From Theristus sp. LFF4_11 (lineage: Eukaryota; Nematoda; Chromadorea; Monhysterida; Xyalidae): a stretch of 64,000 bases of DNA. Where the stretch lies: assembly GCA_030248135.1 (NCBI GenBank), contig JASANC010003007.1, positions 1-64,000 of the forward strand. The letters are read 5' to 3'. This document shows positions 54,102-64,000 of the stretch, piece after piece; the stretch's first letter is position 1; every line of letters starts with the position of its first letter. The position numbers and the translations under genes were made by a program. A model generated the notes under the pieces. It was not told the DNA's origin. It did not search any database and saw nothing but the letters and a program-made list of their open reading frames with translations.

Positions 54102-55911
54102 TCACATCTGTCGCCGTCTACGCCGTATGGCCCAGTACATGCCCACCGCGGCGAGCGCGACCACGACCACAAACGACGAAAGCAGCGCAGCCATAATCAC
54201 AGTCATCATAACCTTGTTACGTTTCGAAGCACTCGTTGCCTGCGGAACAAAGCATGTTTCTTTAACATAACAATATTTTGCAAATAGGAACGAGTAGTTT
54301 AGTTCACTGAAGAGGGATCAAAGGTAGAAGCTACATTGTGTAGTGGAATATGGCTTCCCAGGACGAGACTCTCAACTATAGATACATACATTGTACAGTG
54401 TGCAGTCAAGAGAAAAAAATCAGTCAACAACTGTAGGTACTGTACGTAATTAAAACACAAACGTCACGTGTCATTTTGAAAGTGACATCCAACATGACCA
54501 CAGGCAGGCGTACTATAGACAATCATTGACGTTCTGCAACACACATGGCCACACAATCGCGTTACCAAAAACACGTGGCCACACAATCGCGTTACCAAAA
54601 ACACGTAAAGTTTCCAAGGCGCTAAAACAATGTTACCGCCGTTTTTTGCTGGTTTTTATCTGACGATGCGCTTTTCTCATTTGCTGCAGTGGTTGTAGGG
54701 ATTGTCGAAGTTGTGGGGGTTGTAGTAGTTCTGGTAGTCGTGGCGATTGTAATAATTCTTATTGTTGTGGTCGCTGAATCAGTTGTATTATATCGTTGAT
54801 TTCAGAAAGTTCGTTGTTGGCACAAAAAAAATTACGTTCTGAATAAATGTACTTGTTGTCGTATCTGGCGGCATCTTGATCTCGCAGAGCGCGCGTTTTC
54901 GCTCGGCGCACTCATCCATGGCCAACTTGATGTGCGAGCGGCCAGCTGCTGACGGCATCAAACGGCCGCAGTTCACTCCGCCCGGCGAACGACCGAAATC
55001 TAAGCCAGGAACGGAGCCAGGAGTGGATGCGCTCAGAGTGCCATTGTTGGTCCAGCCGATCCAGAACACGCCACTTCCGTCATTATACAACCCAACATGA
55101 AGACTCTTTGAAACAAGAACACACAGAAAAATGGTTTCATATGAAAAGCCGTGTCCGCAGCCATGTACCCAATTGAGGACACAGCTGTCGCCCCAGCCAG
55201 TGCTCTTAAAAGCACTATTGATTGACTCACATCTTCGTGTGGCACCACACTTTTTATGTATGTCATTGTTGCATTGTCCAATATCCAAACCAGGTGCCCT
55301 CTGCTGGCACGAGCTTGTAGTTGTTCACACTAAAAAATAAATGTCACAAAACATATCTAACACTGCACAGCACATTTGTTCGTTTAGTATCTACGTACAA
55401 CCGAACTCTAAATTATAGGCAATCAGCTGATTGGTTGGTGATCACATGATGTATGCTTTCAGATCTGTGCAGACATTGCTGTGGGGGGCGGAGTCTGTGC
55501 TGCTCTGAAAGCAGGCATCACGTGATCACCAACCATTCATCAACGCTTTGCTTGTAATTTAAGTGCAGTTCACTGACAATTAGTTTCGAAGTCTCCCAGT
55601 CACGTTTCTCGTTGGTTAAATAGTAGCAGAAGACTTCGCCATTCAACTCTTTCTCAGCTAAATACTGCTGCGACGGGGCTGGTGCGGAAAGGAAGCACTC
55701 TGAAACATCAGGGAAAAAATCAGGGTTCTTGTTGTTATTTTCCTTGACATCTAAAAAATCCCTCCCTATTAGCTTTCGAAACTAAAATTTTATATTTATT
55801 TATTTTTTTTTGATACGAAGGTAAACACAACCGACTTTCTGGCGTCCGTTCGTCGGCGTGAAGCCAGGACGGTAGCGAAATTATGATGAGCAACGAGCAC
55901 GAGCAGGACAT
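54102..55911 (-). CDS. Gene J: compact complete CTLD membrane receptor
   Basis: Exons (minus): 55911-55836 signal peptide (MSCSCSLLIIISLPSWLHA), 55699-55578 CTLD a, 55329-55231 CTLD b, 55105-54853 CTLD c, 54773-54637 Thr-rich stalk, 54239-54102 membrane exon. Phases 1,0,0,1,0; 274 residues, all in frame. Landmarks are CFLSAPAPS, FCYYLTNEKRDWETSKLI, CEQLQARASRGHLVWI, LHVGLYNDG, WIGWTNNG, NCGRL and DECAERKRALCEI. The helix MMTVIMAALLSSFVVVVALA is followed by YWAIRRRRRQM, so no signalling motif is present. It has no extra N-terminal exon, unlike F, G, H and I. A hairpin MITE (55417-55555) lies in the intron between CTLD a and b. Confidence 0.92.
54543..54606. repeat. Two-copy ~30-bp tandem duplication
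   Basis: GGCCACACAATCGCGTTACC plus AAAAACACG is present twice in a row in the last intron of gene J. Confidence 0.9.
55417..55555. mobile_element. Hairpin MITE (CAGCTGATTG family)
   Basis: CAGCTGATTGGTTGGTGATC...GCTTTCAGA is mirrored by TCTGAAAGC...GATCACCAACCATTCATC, with core ACATTGCTGTGGGGGGCGGA. Family members are at 3901, 25729 and 39939. Confidence 0.75.
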
Positions 55912-56042
55912 TTTGGGCAACTGGGAACTTCGGTAGAGTAAGTGCAATGATGATGACAACCGCTTGGACGAAGTTTGTGTGGAAGTGCCTAGTTGATGAG
56001 GGATTATGTTTCGATCAAGACCACCACGATGTGACGTACGAA

Positions 56043-58246
56043 TCTATAATACTAAGATAGTAACTGTGTATGTAAGTCAGGTCCGTTCCGCTACGTTGAT
56101 TGGCTATTAAAATTTTCAAGTTTGAGCCAATTTTGCTATTTATGTCAATTAAGTCATCATCAGCTGAATACTCATACTCCATTTTCTAATGACAATGCAA
56201 AGTTCAAATTGTCATTCCACATGACTTTAGTCATCATGATGCCTTCTGCGCAAGAGTGGCAACCAACAAGCTAGACAATCGTAAGAATTGCAAGGACTCC
56301 ATTGTAGGCAATGGAGATTTTTTCACAAAAAACGAGTTTTTAAAACAATCGCTTGCAAGTTAATCGCTCTTTTCACAAGGTAGACTTTTTATAAAGTCGG
56401 TGTTTACAACGAGTATTTAGAAAATCGTTGCTTTTTCCTTCATTTGTTTTTTTTATCATAGAAAATGCGTCACTTAGGATAGAAAAGCTACATAACAAAA
56501 CAAAAGCGACCGTTTTACACAATGGTACTCAGAAACGTGTTGCTTTTTTGCATTTGATCAAAAAGAACTGGCTTAGGTTAGGGTAAGCGGGGAAAAGAAG
56601 TAAACAATCGAAACAAAAGCGGGAGCTTTGCTACGGTATTCAGTAAAATGTAGAAAATCGTTGCTTTTTCCATTATTTTTTATTATAGAAAATGCGTCAC
56701 TTAGGATAGAAAAGCTACATAACAAAACAAAAGCGACCGTTTTACACAATGGGTACTCAGAAACGTGTTGCTTTTTGTTGCACTCGATCAAAAAGAACTG
56801 GCTTAGGTTAGGGTAAGCGGGGAAAAGAAGTAAACATTCAAAACAAAAGCGGGAGCTTTGTTACGGGTATTCAATATAATGTTGCTGTTTTGTCATTTTC
56901 ATTCTATCAAAAATCCTTGGCTAAGGTTGGGGTTAACGGTAAGAGTAGTAAACATACCACACAAAAGTGGCCGTTTTGCAGCGAATATTCATAAAACTTT
57001 GCATTTTTCGTCATTTAAATTTTAAAAGGCTTGGCTTAGGTGAGCTTTGCTACGGGTATTCAGTAAAATGTTGCTGTTTTGTCATTTCCATTCTATCAAA
57101 AATCCTTGGCTAAGGTTAGGGTTAAAGGTAAGAGTAGTAAACATACCACACAAAAGTGGCCGTTTTGCAGCGAATATTCAGAAAAGTTTTGCATTTTTTG
57201 TCATTTAAACTTTAAAAGGCTTGGCTTAAGTTACAGTAAGCGGGAAAAAGAAGCAACTTATCAAGACGAAAATTGGCGTTTTGCAACAATTGTTCAGAAG
57301 TGTTGCCTTTTTGACATTTACACTCTAAAAGGCCTGGCTTAGGTTAAGGTAAGCGGGTAAAAAACCATTACCAAGTCAAAAGCGGGCGCTTTCCAATGGG
57401 TATTTAGAAAAGTGTTGCCTATTCAGAAATGACATCTGACTGAAGCAGATTGCTTTTCTTAAACCTGTATCTTAAACTGAAACAAAAACTTAAACCGGTA
57501 TCAGTTAATTGTTGCTAATCAAACGACATTGTTTTTTGAAAAGGAATGGCGATTGAACAACATGTGACGACATTGAAAAGCTAACCAAACAAGATTTATT
57601 TTTGAAACTTTGAGCGGGAATGGCTGTTAATTGTTGCTTATCAAAGGAGAATTGTTTTTTTTTGATACTTTAAACGGGAAGGACAGTGGAATGCAACTGA
57701 TTAGCAAAGAATGAACGGACAAATAAGCGACATTGAAAAACTAATAAATCCGAGAATTGATTTTGATACTTTAATAGGGAATGGCAGTTGTTTGTTGCTG
57801 ATTAAAAAAGATTGTTTTTCATATTTTGAATGACAGTGCAGTTATGATTGTTAGATATCTGTTATTTCTTATGTGTCGCTTTGATTGACGCTGAAACAGC
57901 GAAAACCAAACCACACAGTAATCAGTGTTATGGTGAGTAAATCAGGTTACGATTGAATCGACAGCAATAAAATCAGCAAAAGCATGTTGCTTGACAAAAA
58001 ACACGGCTTAAACAACAAAAAATGCTGTGATTTTCAAAAAAGTAGAAGCATCGACGGATACGATTGCTTTAAAAGTGAGCGATCATTTCAATGGTAAATC
58101 AACAACAGTCGGTTAAAGCAGCTCTAAATCAAAATGCAATGCATTTTGAGTCCGCGTCGTGGGCAAGGTCAAAAAGGAAAACCAACTTAAAAATAATAGC
58201 TGTATTTATCAGCTAAACGTGCCGTAGGCACGGGTCAATTTGCTAG
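56043..58246 (+). mobile_element. Non-autonomous Helitron, copy 3 (most complete)
   Basis: 5' end TCTATAATACTAAGATAG after a host A. 3' hairpin CGTGCCGTAGGCACG at 58218-58232, GGTCAATTTG, and CTAG at 58243-58246 before a host T. It is 2.2 kb, without a Rep/helicase frame. The interior holds many units of GGCTTAGGTTAGGGTAAGCG alternating with AAAGCGGGAGCTTTGCTACG-type segments. Best reference copy for the family. Confidence 0.9.
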
Positions 58247-59572
58247 TGAGGCACTATTGTCAGAGAATCTTATTACATGTGCGACGTTGGCTTTGCTTTT
58301 ATAATCGATTGCAATATATTTCCTTTTTGTTCGATCTGCCAATGAACGAACAGCACTTTGTTGGCTTGTTGGCAGCCCAAGTGCACTGTTTTTTTTTTCA
58401 GAAAAGAACTGCTGTTTGCTTGACTGAGCAGTGCAGATCCTGGGAAAAAGCTGCATTTTAGTGATGTTGAAGCTTTAGGTTCACCAGGGCACCATTCGTG
58501 CATTCCTTCAAAAATGGCTGGCCTTCTTCTCTTTTCAATCAGCCGAATCAGAAATCTGTTGCCATCCGCTATACCGCTCTTCTAGTTTCGTTCTTTTGTA
58601 ATTTCGAAGTTCAGAAAAAAGCGACATGAATGAAAAACGGTGTTTTAATTTTTGGATTCCGTTGTTATAATATACAACAATCATCATACCTGGAGCACAA
58701 ATTTTTTTTATTATCAAGATATACAAAACACATCAAAAGAGAGCCAAGTTAATTGTCCCACCGTTGTCTATCAGTCCTAAATATTATAATTCTGTTACGA
58801 ATCACAATCCAAACGCTGTTTGGTGTCATTTATTTTGCTGTTGATTTATTTTGCTGCTGATACAGGTTTTGCAAGGCACCGTAGACACGCCACAACCAAT
58901 CCTCTTCATTCGGCTTCGGGCTATAATGTTGTCCGTTGCAGAGGTCACCAACGCAGCATATGTACGAACGTGGCCGGAAGTTTTTGAGGGGGCGCCCGTT
59001 CAAAGAAACGCCAGCAATGAACGGTCAATAATGCGTCTACATTGCTAAAAATTTGGTGGTAGGTGGTAGTTTTGGTCGAAAAAACATCGCATTTTGCTAT
59101 TGGAGAACGAAATTTTTCTCTCTTTGTTTTGAAAATTTTGGATGTCTTCAATAGATATTGCACAAGGTGTCGGCGTATACCACCGCAAATCGCACATGAG
59201 TTTTCCTTGCAAAGGTTAAGTATGTCAACACATGCAGTCCCAGACTTTGCACGCAGTTCATGCGTTCAGTCCATCCATCCATTCATTTCATTTCGACAAA
59301 ATATTGAAGAAGGAAAGTGAGATAAAACTGTTGAAACAGATGTGGATATAGGGAGACCCAAAAAAGGTTGGCTGCTTCCCCAAAGTTAAGCGGTGTTTCT
59401 TTGAACTGGTCCTGTCCTTGTCGATGTTGAGTTGGCGCTTTTTTCGATTCATCATGCAGGCATAACCGCACTCTCGGGAATTTACTTCAGCCACGGCATC
59501 GTTGTTCATGTAGTAGCCCTATACGCCATTGATTACAGTGCCGAAGTTTGATGGACGTACTTGTCACATATA
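58247..59572. other. Spacer right of Helitron copy 3
   Basis: No lectin exon, RNA gene or paired repeat recognised. Several open frames overlap on both strands without splice support. Confidence 0.45.
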
Positions 59573-59916
59573 CAGGGTGATCCAAAAAAACTACACGGTA
59601 AGAATCGGCTCTCCAACGGGTGGATCGTTTGGACTGAAATTTTAACCAAGCATCACAAAAAGCTTTTTATTTTGTGTGTTAAAATGTTGCGTTTGCGGCA
59701 CATGACGTCATTTCAGTGGGACACGTTTGAAAAAATATGTCATAGATAGGTAAACAGTTGTATGAGTGACGCTGGGATGAAAAATTCTCAAAATGGCTCC
59801 GAGTCCCCTAAATATTTTGAATTGCCGTATACAGATTGAAAAACAATTTTCCTTTCACGTCTACAAACGCATTCAGTCGTAGAATGTAAAAACATTGATA
59901 ATAACAGCAAGCAAAC

Positions 59917-60083
59917 CGTGTAGCAAAAGGAGCTGCACAGTTGGACGTTCGAGTGGTTGTAGAGCGCGCAGTTCTCGACGCCACTACACACATGACAGAA
60001 CACGTCCTCCGTGTAGTCGGACGACCGCAGGTAGTGTTGTGCGGCAGCGGCGATGCCAACGTCTTTCACTGGCGGCCGCGTCT
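59917..60083 (-). CDS. Possible exon with LU/Ly6-like cysteine spacing
   Basis: After an acceptor (GTACGTTGACAG) the frame reads RPPVKDVGIAAAAQHYLRSS, then VFCHVCSGVENCALYNHSNV and QLCSSFCYT, ending at a GTTTGC donor. CxxC...C...C...C spacing at the start of a small domain recalls the three-finger LU fold. It enters in phase 1. Only part of a domain is present and no GPI or membrane end was found. Confidence 0.4.
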
Positions 60084-60687
60084 CTGTCAACGTACACGGA
60101 GTGGCCGAGTAAACATGGCAGCTTTTTTCAGGGTGCAAGGAGCGCGCGAAATTTGAATGAAAGAGAAAACCGTTCAGAAACCCAATTGTGTGCCAAATAT
60201 GACGTGTTGTTTTTAAAACTAATGGATTCTACGTGCTATTCTGATCATTCTTTCTCCCTCGCACTCATGATTAGGAATTATGTTGGCATTTTTGAAAAAG
60301 ACAACTCCTAGTCTGCGACTGATCCCGCCTTGATGGACTGCCTTATTTATTCGGCCACACTGTAAGTTGCTTGAAACATGTCATCTTTTGTTTTTTTTCT
60401 CGCAGAATACAGAGCGTAAGCGACACTTTTTAAAAGTTGCGGTAGGAAAACGAATGTATCGCGTTTGATTATTAGAATCAAGCACGACCAAATTGCGGGT
60501 TAATAAATATACACCTACGTTTTCCGGTTCAACTCTTCTCAACTCCGATCTAATCCGTTCTTTTTTTCTTTCGTGGAGTTCTGTATTCCGCAAAAACAGT
60601 GGCAGGTTTATACTACCACACTGTACTGTTACCGAGAGGTGCAAAGTTTTGCTGTTTTTTTACGATTATTTCTTTCAAAACTCCGAC

Positions 60688-60833
60688 TTCTCCACCGTTT
60701 GTGAGACGCCGTTCGATTGGTGTCGCATTGCAAATGTCGCCCGCCGTGAAGATCCTGCTGGCCCGCCTTGTAGCCACGGCGACTTTCATCCGCTCAATTT
60801 CTGTTTCGTCAAACACTTCGATTGGTTGTTCTG
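60688..60833 (-). CDS. Possible upstream exon of the same unknown gene
   Basis: After CCGTTTCAG the frame reads QPIEVFDETEIERMKVAVAT, RRASRIFTAGDICNATPIER and RLTNG. A donor within LTNG|GTGGAG would leave phase 1, matching the exon at 60083-59917. The product is not recognised; it may belong to the surrounding element. Confidence 0.35.
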
Positions 60834-61412
60834 CTGAAACGGAATGTTTTTTTTTGGTCAGCTGTCGATATGGCGTCATTTGAACTGAGCAAAGGATTGG
60901 ATGCTGTTTGATACTGTTCAGTAGACATTGTTCTCAGTGTACGGTGGTATTGTTCAGTCGATTACACATGTCAACCTTGTTTCAGGGTGCAAGGGCGCGC
61001 GAAATTTGAATGCAAGAGAAAAGACTCAGAAGCCTCATTGTAAGTAAATCAAATCGAGCAGATCGTCGTGTTTCTTAAAACAAGTTAATGACAATGTAGC
61101 TTGTGATATTTTCTTCGTTCTCCGTCCATTGTACAATCATACAAATGAGCCGGTGTCATGCCATATTTTGACCGGGGTCAAAATATGGCAAAACATGTTG
61201 CCATAGTTTGACCCCCGGTCATTCTATTGTTCTTGAAAAACACAACTTTGTTGAAAGTTCAAAGCGTTGCTGTGCTTCATGTGATTGGAGTTTTGAAAAG
61301 AAATTTTAACACAATTTAATGGCAAACATGTCACATGCTGTGTTTCAAATGTCTGACCAAGACATACAGAAGCAGCAACTTAGGCTCAGTGTAGTTTTTT
61401 TGCAACGCCCTG

Positions 61413-62820
61413 TACAAGCGGGTGCAATGTCACTTTTACTGCACCTGTCCGACAATTTGCAGCAGTCAAACGCGTTTGCACAGCCAGCGTGACCAGAACA
61501 ACTGCGATTCGGCCGACTTTGTCGTTATCCATCGTATCGGAGTTTTTTTCCTTGTTTTTGAGCGATTATTTTTTTGTTTGCTCTTTTAATTCTCAATTGA
61601 CACCGCAAACTCTCTCGTATGTGGTGTGTAATTGAAACAGATCTGCCGTGGTGTGGAAATCGTTCCTTGGTTTTTTTTCAGTACTGGTGTTGGTGCGGTG
61701 TAAAAAAACGGAATGTTTTATTGAGACCCAAATAAAACAAACATTTTCTTCGTTTTGAGCAAGCCGGCTTTTTCAAAGGTCATGAGCATTTTTAATTTTT
61801 TTGTTGGTTCTTTCAGTGGGTGGGTGTGCATTCATGAAACAATATTTTTCGTAATATTGTAATCATCTAGATCTAGACTTTTTGAATAGTCATGTCGGCC
61901 GATTATAACAAAAACCAGTCGAATCAACAAGAAAAATACTTTTTCAGCAAAAAACTTCAAATGAAGCCGTCAACTGAACTGTGTTTTACAAAACAAGCAG
62001 TTTTTTTTGTATCCTTGTTGTGTCACATTTTGTGTCAAAAAAAATTCACAGCGAAAAAAACAGCACTGATAATCAAAGCGGAGAAAAAGCGAGTAAATAA
62101 CTCCAGCCCAAAAACAGAAGTAGTGACTATTCTGCTGATATTTCACTGGTATTACTTGAAACCACTTTGGACCGACCCATACGTTCCGTACCAAATCCGT
62201 ATTTTTGTCAAGCGTGTGCGGTATTTTATTATCGCAATTTTCTGGATAACCGTTTTCGTGGAAAACGGTTTTAGAATAGAAGAAAGCCAGCGATTTTTTT
62301 TCTTGAATCGTCGTGTACTGTTTGTGTGAACTTTTTGTAGTAAAATGCGAAAATGAAAAAAATGAACGTATCCTTAAAAGCCGCAATAAAACGTGTAACC
62401 TTTTTTATATTGGAAAACCACGTTAGCTGGCTCGGTCGGATGCAAAGTACAGTTTGTTTGTTTTTTAAACCTGTCACTTTTATCGAAGACGACAAAGTTC
62501 TCAAAAGAAGAAAGAAAGGGAATATGGTTGCAGAGAAAACATATTCAGCCACAAATGGGGTTTTCGATTCCAAACGAACCCCCTCTTTTATAGTCGGTAA
62601 ATACCGACCAGTCACGATAAACCCAAAAATTGCCATTTTTTGAAACGCTGAAAAATCACACCAGCTCAACAGATCTGTTTAGCTGCGAAAATCTAGTAAT
62701 TTAAAATTTTTAATTTTAAAATCTAGTAATCTAGTAAAATCTGCTAATTTTGGCAAGTAATTTGTTTGTTTCGTTGGCGCGTGTGTGCTCGATTGGGTGC
62801 CGGATGCATTTGACGTGCGC
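61413..62820. other. Spacer with overlapping AT-rich ORFs
   Basis: Frames of 96-145 codons are open on both strands around 61892-62669 without splice sites, a signal peptide or family motifs. I cannot choose a coding strand, so none is called. Confidence 0.4.
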
Positions 62821-63051
62821 TCACGCCAACGCGTCGTACAGCCGTACACCGGCGGCGCTCGCCGTGGTCAAGCTGCCTGCGTTCAGCGAGTGCAGCGTGC
62901 AGTTCGCCAAGTCGTTGTTCATTGTGAACGCTTTGCCTGCGAACAATTTGGTGTCGGAAAAATTCAAGCACAGAGACAGAGAACAGCGATCCGGTTCTCC
63001 GACTCCGAGTGTCCACACCGATCCATATGCCAATATAATACCAACTTTTGG
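62821..63051 (-). CDS. Possible terminal exon, Cys-containing, unknown family
   Basis: After CACTATTTTCAG the phase-0 frame reads PKVGIILAYGSVWTLGVGEP, then DRCSLSLCLNFSDTKLF and ends VRLYDALA with TGA (76 codons). GC content is higher than the surroundings, as in the lectin exons. A second frame (SWYYIGIWIGVD) is also open, so the frame is not certain. Confidence 0.35.
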   Translation of the reverse strand, partial: PKVGIILAYGSVWTLGVGEPDRCSLSLCLNFSDTKLFAGKAFTMNNDLANCTLHSLNAGSLTTASAAGVRLYDALA

Positions 63052-63141
63052 CTGAAAATAGTGTACGCACTGTGAAAAAACGCTATTTTACTGTCATTCA
63101 AAGTTTCACAGAATGGATCATCAAACTAATGTGCAGAATCC

Positions 63142-63888
63142 TCATCGGACATCGGTATATCGCAAGCGAACCACTATCCTTGTCTCGTTCCGTTTTTTCG
63201 CACCAAAATCCAAAACGAACAAGCATTTATGCGAAGGGGCATTTTTACGGGGAACTTGCAATTTTACTTTGTTTTTGTTCTTTTTCTTGGTTCGTTTAGC
63301 GGAGCTGACGGAAGAATCGTCGCTCTCACCGCTTGCGTCGTCGCTGTCTACGGTATTCACCGGCGCGACTGACGGTTGTTGATGAAGTTGTTGAATGTGA
63401 TGTGTTGGGGCTTGGGTAGGGTCTTGTTCAGACGCTTTTCTTCGCGCTTCAAAAAGAGCTGCGTGAAATTTATCCAGGGCCATTTGAATTGATGGGAGTT
63501 GCCGTGTTCTTTCATCCAAGTGTTTGTAAACTCGTGCTTGCATTAAGTTTTCGGCAGTCAAATGCATATTGGGATATTGTAAATAATGAGTAATTTCGCG
63601 AATATAGCGACGCAGGGTACTGACGCATCTTTTTCTTCGAACTTGTTGTGGTGGAGTGATGGATGACGAACCTGTGCTGTTGGCTTTTGTCGTATTAACG
63701 GTTGATGGTAGATTAATTGTTGCATTGTTAGAGGGCAATTGTTGCCTTGCTTCTGCAGCCAACTTGTTTGAATTTTCCATCTCTTCTGCATCATCGCTGA
63801 CTGATTTGTCAGTTTCTTCTGATTCGAGACCAGTTGATTCGTATGTGGGTTGTTTTTCTGCATCTTGTGACGTTTGATTCTTAAGCAT
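63142..63888 (-). CDS. Intronless hydrophilic ORF, 248 codons, unknown function
   Basis: Starts MLKNQTSQDAEKQPTYE. An acidic/Ser-rich N-terminal third is followed by a basic helical block (RRKRCVSTLRRYIREITHYL, then VYKHLDERTRQLPSIQMALD) and a Gln/Pro-rich section. The end has an acidic Ser run and a Lys-rich motif (KRTKKKNKNKVKL). It has no signal peptide or membrane segment. The layout (single exon, helical middle, basic end, tandem repeats just upstream) would suit a retroelement gag-type protein, but a host nuclear protein is equally possible. Confidence 0.5.
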   Translation of the reverse strand: MLKNQTSQDAEKQPTYESTGLESEETDKSVSDDAEEMENSNKLAAEARQQLPSNNATINLPSTVNTTKANSTGSSSITPPQQVRRKRCVSTLRRYIREITHYLQYPNMHLTAENLMQARVYKHLDERTRQLPSIQMALDKFHAALFEARRKASEQDPTQAPTHHIQQLHQQPSVAPVNTVDSDDASGESDDSSVSSAKRTKKKNKNKVKLQVPRKNAPSHKCLFVLDFGAKKRNETRIVVRLRYTDVR

Positions 63889-63908
63889 GCTACAGGGGTA
63901 CGTTTTAG

Positions 63909-64000
63909 TTGCACTGGAAAGCGTTATCTGCTGCGGATTTATTCGCGCAGGTCGCTGTGTTGCACTGGGAAGCGTTATCTGCAGCGGAATTATTCGCGCA
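63909..64000. repeat. 51-bp tandem repeat running off the window end
   Basis: TTGCACTGGAAAGCGTTATC...TTATTCGCGCA is followed after 51 bases by TTGCACTGGGAAGCGTTATC...TTATTCGCGCA. It lies directly upstream of the 63142-63888 ORF on the minus strand and may continue beyond the window. Confidence 0.8.

Larger units (their letters stand above)
59573..61412. mobile_element. CAGGG-ended, TA-flanked element with exon-like content
   Basis: The left end CAGGGTGATCCAAAAAAACT and right end AGTTTTTTTGCAACGCCCTG are inverted, with TA on both sides. A direct repeat near TCAGGGTGCAAGG lies at 60117 and 60972. The dispersed repeat (59730-59890) and two exon-like minus-strand ORFs lie inside. The inverted match is short (about 20 bases), so a chance pairing of two older ends is possible. 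Confidence 0.45.

Noticed and set aside
61892..62386. 145- and 138-codon ORFs on opposite strands
   Set aside because: Both are AT-rich with Phe/Lys/Ile bias and no motif; neither strand can be preferred.

Overview
The window is animal (metazoan) nuclear DNA. It has short coding exons with GT..AG introns, single-domain receptor genes, a tRNA-derived SINE, Helitrons, many palindromic MITEs and long microsatellites. I cannot name the species; nothing here is bacterial, viral or organellar.

The coding content is mainly one family: a cluster of single-pass C-type-lectin-like domain (CTLD) receptors. The standard gene has a signal-peptide exon, sometimes a ~32-35 aa N-terminal exon, three CTLD exons (a, b, c), a Thr-rich stalk exon, and one exon with the membrane segment and a short, mostly basic tail. 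I rebuilt the models from splice sites. Exon phases agree (1,1,0,0,1,0), and exon lengths sum to whole codons in genes B, C, D, H and J. On the minus strand: B (14082-15996), C (16930-19254), D (21308-23583), F (27261-29561), G (30217-35821), I (37157-38451), H (40662-50100) and J (54102-55911). On the plus strand: A (about 5997-11209) and an orphan tail exon at 1125-1462. Gene A differs in having a long tail with a Tyr motif (YEVL) near its C-terminus. G has a one-base frameshift in its stalk, I lacks a stalk and membrane exon, and F has lost its own membrane exon.

The cluster grew by segmental duplication: the F locus matches the H locus, G matches I, and a membrane-exon block is shared by G and the E relic. 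Between F and the E relic the membrane-exon cassette lies inverted (plus strand, 24927-25560) and is flanked by inverted copies of its own intron. F is therefore left with a truncated, stop-containing 3' exon, and the next intact membrane exon on its strand is E's.

Mobile DNA fills the introns and spacers. There are three related non-autonomous Helitrons, a 6.7-kb near-perfect palindrome inside the H intron (with a paralogous empty site), IS630/Tc1-mariner-type elements with CAGGG termini and TA flanks, two copies of a tRNA-SINE, several hairpin MITE families, a minisatellite-ended foldback element and a decayed LTR retroelement. A 78-nt structured repeat occurs twice, in the introns of A and F. 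It carries hammerhead-like core strands in an unusual order.

From 58 kb to the right end there are no lectin genes that I recognise. That part holds a CAGGG-ended element with two exon-like ORFs, one Cys-rich exon-like ORF on the minus strand, and an intronless 248-codon hydrophilic ORF at 63142-63888.
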